The notes under the pieces: generated by a model | What the model saw: only the letters and a program-made list of their open reading frames with translations | What the model was told of the DNA's origin: nothing | Database searches by the model: none | In this document: piece by piece, positions 56,728-64,000 of the stretch | Position numbering within the stretch: position 1 is the stretch's first letter | Layout of the letters: each line of letters opens with the position of its first letter | Translations under genes and position numbers: made by a program | Assembly (NCBI GenBank): GCA_032821775.1 | Contig: JAVLRN010000005.1 | Span: forward strand, 3,038,001 to 3,102,000 | Direction of reading: 5' to 3' | Source of the DNA: Sanguinoderma infundibulare | Lineage: Eukaryota; Basidiomycota; Agaricomycetes; Polyporales; Polyporaceae | DNA: 64,000 nucleotides

Positions 56728-57449
56728 TCATATCAGTAGAATCTCTGGGGGCTTGAACATGAAACATTCATCAGATAACGGCATGACGAAAGTATCATGG
56801 AGATACGCACCTGCCCTCTTGTCTCGAACGCTAGCCAATCCCCCGTACCCGTCGGCAACAGACCCATCGACCGACATTTCCATAGACCGAGCGCCAGCGT
56901 GAGCAGGTTGCAGAACAAGTACGCGATCTTTTGCAGCGGAAGCGTGCTCAACGACTTGGGTGGTGACGACCCAGGAGCGAACGGTGCGAACGCTGGAGAT
57001 TACCCTGTTACGGGGAGTCTGAAACTCGAAATGCAGGGCGGACGTACCTGTGTTGATCCCAGCGAGGTTCTTGAATGGACTCGAGAGAAGCATGAACACG
57101 ATGCCCATGCTGAAGATCTGCACACCTCCTCCGGACATGTAGAGCATAAAGGCTTGCATTGGCAAAGACTTGGCGGGGGAGAAGGCGAGGTCCCATGCCC
57201 GCTTCGACTTCAGCTCCTCGTACGAGGCCGTTGCTGCTGCCACAGTCTTTCCAGAATTCTTGGACTGTAGGGTGTATGAGCAAAAATGGCGCCAGTATGC
57301 CTGAGCTACACGTACAGACGAGACCGAGGACGCGAAGCCTGGAGGTGGAGGAAGGTGCCGCCATCTGGTGATGGTCCCGCATTAGAACGCTCTCCACTTG
57401 TGAAACACCGAGATGCAACATACTTGGATACTTCTGCAGTGGTCGACAT
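56728..57449 (-). CDS. EMC4: ER membrane protein complex subunit 4
   Basis: Subunit of the ER membrane insertase that places tail-anchored and polytopic proteins. Five exons, 57449-57424, 57364-57316, 57264-57048, 56992-56811 and 56751-56728, encode 165 aa with consistent phases. The family's N-terminal Pro-rich element is [10 protein letters not shown]. The core is [20 protein letters not shown], running into [18 protein letters not shown] (first membrane segment). The second membrane region is [19 protein letters not shown], followed by [19 protein letters not shown]. The last short exon (PPEILLI) is the least certain part; reading through the final intron would give a different tail. The start codon follows from the position of the N-terminal element. 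Confidence 0.88.
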
Positions 57450-58422
57450 GGTTGCCTGGGCGCCGTGACGGTGTGCTTAGGTGTGGTCGCCGTGGTAGTA
57501 GTCGATGGGCTAATGAATTCGCCGTGTCCGTGCCGGTGAATGCTGGCGTGTATCCGGACTAACTGATATTTAGTCGTGAGAAAGTGCCGCCAAGTGCCGG
57601 TATTCCACTTATATATGTCCTCAAGCAGTTAGCCCCGTGTAGGCTGATATATGATGGTCTGTTGCCACCAGGATCTTGGGACTGAAGCGAGGAGGTGTGA
57701 GTTGTGGCTCGTGTGCGGTTGCAGGTCGACGGCCAAGGGCAGAGATATGCGTCGATCGGAAACGTGCTGGCGGTTAAACAGAAGGATAAACGAAAACGTA
57801 AAGCCATCTGTCAAGCGCGGTAAACGCGGTAAACGGAGATAAGAAAGGGGTTGTAATGGAAGTAAAGGATGTGGCGCATCAGGAGTTCAGGGCAGGCGTT
57901 CTGGAAATGCTGTGAACCGGTCGTCAAGTCCAACTCCTCGAGGCAGCACCTGGCAGTCAAGACAGACCCGCCGCCTCCCCCGCCGTCTTCCCTCTCGCTG
58001 TCGTTGCCAACAGCGCGCTCGCTTGCACAACTCGCCACGCTCCCCAGGCTCGTTTGCAGCATCCGCCTAGCCCCCGCCTGCGTTCTCCTTGTCCTTGTCA
58101 ACCCGTCTTTCACCCGGGTCGATATTAATCAAATTATCGCCTGACCACCTTCGTATCCGCAAGCCGTGACCCCATTCCATTTCCAGCTGTACAAGCAAGG
58201 TGAGCGTCGGTCTCCCAGGTGGTGGCCTGCTCGTTGGGTTGGCGCACGGCCAGTGCAGAACCGGTCAGACAGCGACACGCGAGCGGTGCATGGCATGTTT
58301 GCGCCGCATCTTTGCCGATTGCGTCCAGGTCCGAGCGTAGGAGATATAATGCTCACGGATCATTCACCTCTAGTTTTCCATCCACAATATCTTAGACCTC
58401 CCGGAGAGCCTACGCGAGAACC
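57450..58422. promoter_or_regulatory. Divergent promoter region between EMC4 and CDC42
   Basis: 973 bp between divergent start codons. A C/T-rich run at 57965-58010 and the sequences up to 58420 look like the CDC42 promoter and leader, possibly with a leader intron. No independent gene is supported. Confidence 0.5.
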
Positions 58423-59225
58423 ATGCAGACGATCAAGTGTGTTGTTGTAGGAGATGGTGCTGTCGGCAAGGTGCGTTCCCATCCCTGTCGTCTGCCAGAG
58501 TCCCCGAAAAGCTTACACGCCAACGCCGCGCTCCGTCACGACGCGTTCGACCTCCGCCACAGACGTGTCTGTTGATCTCGTACACGACCAACAAGTTTCC
58601 CAGTGAATACGTCCCCACTGTGCGTACTTGCTCCAATTTGCATGCGTGCGTACGGGAACCGAATGCGACGTTCTCGCGGCCCGCAGGTGTTTGATAACTA
58701 TGCCGTCACGGTCATGATTGGCGACGACCCTTACACCCTCGGCCTGTTCGACACCGCCGGCCAGGAGGATTACGACCGGCTGCGGCCACTATCATACCCC
58801 CAGACGGATGTCTTCCTCGTCTGCTTCAGTGTCACCTCCCCGGCCTCATTCGAGAACGTCAAGGAGAAGTGGTTCCCCGAGGTCCACCACCACTGTCCTG
58901 GCGTGCCATGCCTCATCGTTGGCACCCAGATCGATCTCCGGGACGACCCGCAGGTGCTGGAGAAGCTAGCTAGGCAGAAGCAGCGACCCGTGACCTCAGA
59001 GCAGGGAGAGCGGCTCGCTAGGGAGCTCGGCGCGGTGAAGTATGTGGAGTGTTCGGCCCTGACACAGAAGGGGTTGAAGAACGTTTTCGACGAGGTGCGT
59101 GTTGTCGTTCGACTCTGTCCGTCCCGTTCGTCGGAGCGCTGATTGTGGTTGGACTGGGGTAGGCGATCGTGGCTGCGCTGGAGCCACCTGTCGTCAAGAA
59201 GAAAAATAAGTGCATCATCCTCTAA
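58423..59225 (+). CDS. CDC42: Cdc42-type Rho GTPase
   Basis: Polarity GTPase acting at the plasma membrane on actin, septins and PAK-type kinases. Four exons, 58423-58470, 58563-58619, 58687-59094 and 59163-59225, encode 191 aa, the exact length of Cdc42. Motifs are [15 protein letters not shown] (P-loop, with the wild-type Gly at position 12), [16 protein letters not shown] (effector loop), [20 protein letters not shown] (switch II), VGTQIDLR, and [20 protein letters not shown]. The tail KKKNKCIIL is a polybasic stretch plus a CAAX box ending in Leu, predicting geranylgeranylation. Introns are GT-AG and short. Confidence 0.95.
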
Positions 59226-60430
59226 TGAATGGAGACGAGGACGACCGCGGCCGGTCGCTGCGTCTGCACTGTCATGACCGTTGACGTTGACCCTTCACGC
59301 ATGCCTACGATACTCGAGTCGGAGGAAGATATATCGCGCGCTTCTCTCTTCACCCATCTATCGTGAACTCACTCTAAATACACACACATCACCGCATCCC
59401 CCTCCCGCTTTTCATGCCTCCTTGTTTGTTATCTCCGCACCTACCGCCACCACCCCATACCCTCCGCTGGGCGTGGCCGACGGGGTGTCCGCGCTGCCTA
59501 GCCTTACCTCTCCCCCTCTGCCCATCCTCGCCACGTCTGCTGCGCCTCGCACGGGGCTTGTCCTTCTCTTCGTGTTCTGTTCTCTTACTTCAATGTTGTG
59601 TAGTTCATACCGTTCGGAATTGGGTACATGGGGGATCTAATACCCGTGAGTTAGAAATCCCATTCGGGGTCTTTTTGTGCTCGTGTGTTGTGCTCGTTTC
59701 ATCGAGGCATGCATCGTGCGCCCTTTGTGCTTTCCCAACACGTTAGCGGCTTCTCGCTCAGTCTAGGCGAGCCACCGTTTCCGTTTCGACTTTCGCCTCA
59801 TCTTCGGCCTCAGGTAGGTCTGATGATTTTCGTGCTGGTCTTTGGAGCGTGCAAAAGCTAGGTTCTAGCTTGTGTTGTGTGTTTTGTGTTCCTGGTCGTT
59901 CAGGGTCCAGCTTGTCCAGTTGTCGCAGAAAGTTCCGTCGGAAGGTGACAGTGAGTGTGGAGTACTTGAAAGCTTACTGATCGGTTTCAGGTCCGTAGGA
60001 TGTATTGAGTCTTGCGTTCTGGTATCCAGCTGAGAAGGCTATCCAGGAACGAAGCTCACGCGGGAGAAGTTTCAGTGGTTGTCTCGTGGCAGGATTCAGA
60101 GGTGGCGTCGTGCGGTCGAGGTATGCACAGTTTCGTCGCAGATCTTTGACAACACCGTTGTCTTTCTGTCCCCACGTTCCTCAGTGACGACGGTAGCGGG
60201 CTTGACACACCGAACGAGTATCCTATGCATCCTAGTCGCCTCTCTCTGCGTCCTCGGCCTCCCGGGCGATCCTCTGCCTGGCTGGGAACATCAGCTGCCT
60301 CTTTGGGCACTGTGGATTAACACCGATGTTGGCAAGATACGCTTGGCTATGTCACCAATCTCCACAATATTCCACACTGGCCCGCGCACAGGCCGGTTGT
60401 CTGCACCGAACCTGACGACCGACGACGACG
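59226..60430. other. CDC42 3' flank and upstream region of the senescence-domain gene
   Basis: About 1.2 kb without a convincing coding frame. The stretch 59750-60430 has several GT and AG sites in C/T-rich context (for example CTCAG followed by GTAGGT near 59810), suggesting a long, spliced 5' leader for the gene at 60431. A GTTGACGTTGACCC direct repeat lies near 59280. Confidence 0.45.
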
Positions 60431-62145
60431 ATGTCGACACATCCTGAAGCCTTCGTGCTCTTACACATCCCAGAGGTGATCCTATCGACCTCCAGCACCA
60501 GCGGGAGTGGTACCCTCTCCCTCGAGTGCGTCACCCTCGCCCCGGACAGCGCCGACAAAGACGCCCCGCTCGCCGCTTCTCTCTCTGGGTCCGACCGTTC
60601 GCTCATCCTCGTATTGCGCCTAGGGGCGCTGGAACTCCCCCTCGACCCCGCACGCCCGATATGTGTGCACATCGCGAAGGATGGCACGCGCACGTACACC
60701 TTCCAATCCGCCACGGACGGTCGCGCGCAAGCCTCGGAGAAGGACAAAGACGATTCCACCACCTGGCTGACGGTCCCCGTCCCGTCCAGGCCAGACGCCC
60801 ACCGCGCGGAGACAGTGGAGGCATTCGACCATATCCTGGCCCAGTACGCCGACTTCAGCTCGGAGACGGAGGGCGGGGTGCACCACGACGCACCCCACGC
60901 GCAAGACGAGGAGGTCCATGCACCGGCACCGCGGGCGGACGCGCCTCCGGAGGGGCTGCGCGGGAAGATCGTGCTCATGGACGAGGCGTCGGGGGAGATT
61001 GTGGGCGAGTTACCGAACCGGGTCAGGATCAAGGAGGACCCTGCGCTCGGGGACACAGCGTACGGGCGGGGGAAGGATGGCGAGCCTGCGCCGGTCATGC
61101 TGGAGCTCCCGGAGGACGTGTACGACGCATACACGGGGGTGGGAACGAGCGTCGTGCCGTACATGGAGCCCACCACGGAGCTGGAGGAGGCGAGGGAGAT
61201 CTTTGTGAGAGCGATCCCGCCGGAGGACCAGGATTGGATGACGAAGTCTGCGACCTTGGTCAGGTGCGTTATGGATCCGTTCTGTTCTGAAGAGAGTGGG
61301 GGGTTGATGAATGGATGTGGATACGGAATTGCAGTCATGCAATCTCATCGTCGACTTCGCTCTTGTTGAGTGGGTTGACTTCCGCCACGAATTACTACAT
61401 CAACCATTCGGCACCCGCGCCTGCCCCGAAGGACGGGGTGCCTCCGCCACCGCCGCCTCGCGCCATCCTGCTGCTCTCGCACCCGCGCACACAATCAACG
61501 CTCTCGTGTGCGTACGCGATCAGCGGCCAGGCTGTCAAGGTCAGCTCCAAGACCGTTGGGATCGTCCACGATCTCATCAACCGCGCGGTGGGTGCCTCAG
61601 TGGACAAAGGCAAGTCCACCCCACCCGTTCCACCTCGCCTTCAGGGCTCTGCGTCCGCCCCGGCGCTGTCTACCGCGCCTCTACCATACCCTGGATCGCC
61701 GAACGACAAGCCGCCTTTGCCTCCACGACACAGTTCCAGCGCAGCACCGACTCTGACACTTCCGAGTCCGAGTCCGAGTCCTGGAACACCTGGAGCCGGC
61801 CCTCCGCTACCGCCACGCAAACCCCCCGGGACGGGAGGCAAGCTCTTGCTCAGCGCGAACCTCATCCTCGCGACGGTAGACGACTCGCTGCGGCGGACGT
61901 TCGACGTGGGGAGCGAGCGCGCGACGGCTGTCGTCGCGCACAAGTACGGACCGGAGGCGGGGAAATCGACCCAGCTCGCGACGCACACTGCGCGGAACGT
62001 GACGCTGGTGTATATCGATATGCGCGGGTTCGCGAGGAAGGCGCTAATCCGGAGGGCGGGGAAGCAATGGATCAAGGCGAGGTTTGGGAGCGGGAGGGAG
62101 ATGAGTGGGCTCGTTGTGGACAGGCAGGATCCGGGGAAGCACTGA
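60431..62145 (+). CDS. Senescence/spartin-domain protein
   Basis: Two exons, 60431-61263 and 61371-62145, encode 535 aa. The N-terminal half has beta-rich segments typical of the spartin N-terminal region (FVLLHIPEVILSTSS, SLILVLRLGALELPL). The senescence-type domain starts near YYINHSA and continues with ILLLSHPRTQSTLSCAYAIS and SGQAVKVSSKTVGIVHDLIN. It ends with VAHKYGPEAGKSTQLATHTA and the helix up to GLVVDRQD. A Pro-rich insertion of about 90 residues (PLPPRHSSS, PPLPPRKPPG) interrupts the domain and could bind SH3 domains. Spartin relatives act at lipid droplets, endosomes and membrane contact sites; the role of the fungal proteins is not established. Confidence 0.8.
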
Positions 62146-62382
62146 AGGGCTGCAAACGCAAGAGCCTGAGGATACTGGGTTCGCAATGAGAGGTTGATGG
62201 ACGGAGTATGGAAAATGGACGAAGTGTACCAATATATGTAGTCTGGACAAAAGAAACACGCTTTGGGAACGCACTTTGCGTGATAATGCATGTTTAAATA
62301 TGCTCACATCATCTATAGACCACTAAAGGCGGTATAAAGCTACAGGAATGCTTACTGCTACATGTCCTCCCATTTGCATGCT
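62146..62382. terminator. Convergent 3' ends of the senescence-domain gene and PLP2
   Basis: 237 bp between the two stop codons. AT-rich elements around 62228-62300 (CCAATATATG, GTTTAAATATG) are plausible polyadenylation signals. The exact sites are not visible from sequence alone. Confidence 0.4.
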
Positions 62383-63349
62383 CTACAAATCGAACTCGAA
62401 GTCCGAATCTGAATCGTCACCCTTCTTCCCCCTCACATTCTTCGGTGCCTTTGCATTCGTGTTTGTGCTTGCAGACCGCATCTGGGATGACGGGTCGTCA
62501 TCGTCGAGATCGTCCAAATCCGACCCGGAGTCATCGCCATCCTTGTCCTCGTTTGGGGGCCTGCGCTGCTGCGGGATAATCGCTCCCGCCAAGATGAGCA
62601 CCGCCTCGAGCTCTGCGTACTGTCAGCGTCGTGTCATGCTGCGTGGATGGACTGTGCGCACCTTCCACGCGCCGCTCGCGGTCTGCGCCCCAAGCGACGA
62701 GCTGGTTCAGCACCTCGCCTTTGCGGTAGATGATGAGCATCGGTAACCGGGCGTCGGGGAGGTTGGGTATGCATTTGTCTCCTACGATGGAGACGAACTT
62801 GGTGTGCGGATGGCGTTGTGCGAGTACACCGATCTGCTCCTTGGCGCGATCGCTGTGAGGGATCCTGTTGCAAAGGGTCAGTCTGGATGCATGCAAAGGG
62901 GATCATTCGCGCTCACCCGTCCTTGTACAAAAACACGACAACGCCCGTTCCTCGTTCTATCGCGTCTCCTTCCTCGTTGGCCCTGCTGGCATCGGTGACC
63001 TCGCGGGTGTAGTCTTCTCGGGAGATGGGGTACACCCGCCCGAAGCGGGCCATCTCGAACTTGCGTGCCTCCTGCAGTTTCTTCCGTCGGATCAGTTCCA
63101 GAAGCCGTTCGGTATCGTCATCGGGTGCCTCTGTAGCTATTTCTCTCAGCTGTGCTGCGCTGTAGTTGGCATACTTCTCCTCGAGGGTCGGGGAAGGAGG
63201 CGGGGAGGGTTCTCGAGGGGTCGGAGGACGCGGAGGGAGGATTCCGTGCTTGCGCAAGGCATCGTTGCTGGTCTGACATATGAGATCGCTGGTTCAGAAC
63301 GTAAACCAAATGCTCACAATTCTGTATCTTCGTTCGGATTGACTGCCAT
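62383..63349 (-). CDS. PLP2: Phosducin-like protein, PhLP2/PDCL3 group
   Basis: Co-chaperone of the cytosolic chaperonin CCT in folding actin and tubulin. Four exons, 63349-63318, 63267-62917, 62864-62662 and 62612-62383, encode 271 aa with consistent phases. The N-terminus NPNEDTEFNDALRKHGILP is the hallmark of the PhLP2 group; the AG chosen for exon 2 (63267) restores this motif, whereas the AG three bases upstream does not. The thioredoxin-like domain follows with GTGVVVFLYKDG, HSDRAKEQIGVLAQRHPHTK, FVSIVGDKCIPNLPDARLPM and GEVLNQLVAWG. The tail is acidic and Ser-rich, ending SDSDFEFDL. Divergent from the Dicer-like gene, with 232 bp between starts. Confidence 0.9.
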
Positions 63350-63581
63350 GGTGGTAGGAGGGACGGGACTGCTCGCAGACAATGCTTCGCATTCCGCTGC
63401 ACAAAACCCCAAAGTGGGGTTACAACTCGCTTGCCGCAGCTGCCTTGTGCCGTGGTCACGACTCGCCGCAGTGCGTCTTGAGATCAGCCTTCATAGAGGG
63501 TCTCACTTATCTTCAAGCTCTTGTTCCCGAGCTCCTTCTCATGACCTTCACCACTACCATCTCCTCCGACTTTTTCCCGCC
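63350..63581. promoter_or_regulatory. Short bidirectional promoter, PLP2 and Dicer-like gene
   Basis: Only 232 bp separate the two start codons, so both transcripts must start from the same small region. It contains a C/T-rich leader on the + strand before 63582. No TATA box was seen. Confidence 0.5.
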
Positions 63582-64000
63582 ATGTCTGTTCCCCTTGACC
63601 AGATCAGCGATACCCTTCTCCCGCGGCGGTACCAGGAGGAAATCTTCGTGCGGGCCCAGCAGGGGAACGTGATCGCGGCGTTGGACACTGGCAGCGGCAA
63701 GACGTTCATCAGTACGCTCCTGATCAAATGGATGTCGGCACAGGCGGGCGCGCAGGACAAGATCACAGTCTTTCTCGTCCCGAAGGTTGCGCTCGTGAAG
63801 CAGCAGGGCGAGTTCATCGCGAAGCAGACGTCTTTGCGCGTCCGCCAGTTTTCTGGGGCTACGGCGCACGACATGAGCGATCGCGCGGGATGGAAGAAGG
63901 AGCTCGAGGACTCGGACGTGTTCGTCATGACGGGTGCGTGCCGAAAGTTTCGTTGTCCGATGCTACCGTTCGTGCTGAAGCCTGCTCCAGCCCAGATCTT
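63582..64000 (+). CDS. Dicer-like ribonuclease, N-terminal helicase part (runs off the window)
   Basis: The first exon, 63582-63933, encodes the start of a DExD/H helicase of Dicer type: LLPRRYQEEIFVRAQQGNVI (Q-motif region), ALDTGSGKTFISTLLIKW (motif I, Walker A), VFLVPKVALVKQQGEF (motif Ia) and RQFSGATAHD. A GT-AG intron (63934-63990) follows, and the next exon opens with AQI in the expected frame (VMTAQI). The wording of motif I and its surroundings is that of fungal Dicers, which cut double-stranded RNA into small RNAs. The RNase III and PAZ parts would lie to the right of the window. An RIG-I-like helicase without RNase III domains cannot be excluded from this fragment. Confidence 0.82.
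   Translation, partial: MSVPLDQISDTLLPRRYQEEIFVRAQQGNVIAALDTGSGKTFISTLLIKWMSAQAGAQDKITVFLVPKVALVKQQGEFIAKQTSLRVRQFSGATAHDMSDRAGWKKELEDSDVFVMTGACRKFRCPMLPFVLKPAPAQI

Noticed and set aside
60526..61290. 254-codon alternative frame inside the senescence-domain gene
   Set aside because: Gly/Arg-rich shadow of the real frame; only the chosen frame continues across the intron into the senescence domain.
1..64000. tRNA or rRNA genes and CRISPR arrays
   Set aside because: None was recognised. CRISPR arrays would not be expected in this eukaryotic DNA, and the only tandem repeat found is the minisatellite without spacers.

Overview
The window looks like nuclear DNA of a filamentous basidiomycete, most likely an Agaricomycete of polypore type. 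Conserved genes are cut by many 45-110 bp introns with GT(G/A)(C/A)GT donors and CTRAY branch points, include very small exons, and encode fungal-type proteins: mitochondrial cytochrome c peroxidase, glutathione reductase, Rab11/Ypt3, Cdc42, EMC4, a phosducin-like protein and a Dicer. There is also a local expansion of two-exon MYND zinc-finger genes of the kind common in polypores.

Layout. 1-12.9 kb: a MYND pseudogene, the cytochrome c peroxidase gene (1653-3262), then duplicated block A (about 4139-12890) with MYND fragments, a decayed intron-rich gene and an intact 500-aa ORF. 13-34 kb: a spacer with glutathione reductase (14070-16767), a 708-aa conserved low-complexity protein (19520-21855), a roughly 10 kb stretch with no convincing gene but a ~60-bp minisatellite, a small orphan gene remnant, and an intact MYND gene (32273-33290). 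34.2-44.9 kb: block B, an inverted copy of block A. 44.9-49.8 kb: block C, a truncated third copy in the orientation of A. 49.9-51.4 kb: an intact MYND gene whose segment is the inverted counterpart of the left end of the window. The two flanks therefore form a large imperfect palindrome around the glutathione reductase spacer, with CCP1 on one arm and block C in its place on the other. 51.4-54.3 kb: further MYND wreckage.

54.3-64 kb is ordinary gene-dense housekeeping DNA: RAB11 (-), a rhamnose-mutarotase-like gene (+), EMC4 (-), CDC42 (+), a senescence-domain protein (+), a PLP2-type phosducin-like protein (-), and the 5' end of a Dicer-like gene (+) that runs off the window. Several of these pairs are divergent or convergent with short spacers.

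The most unusual signal is in the decayed intron-rich gene of blocks A, B and C. At least eight of its inferred introns start with GC (GCGAGT, GCAAGT, GCGCGT, GCGGGT) instead of GT, at every site in all three copies, and some of those introns resemble one another. All gene models here were spliced by eye from the sequence; no similarity search was run.
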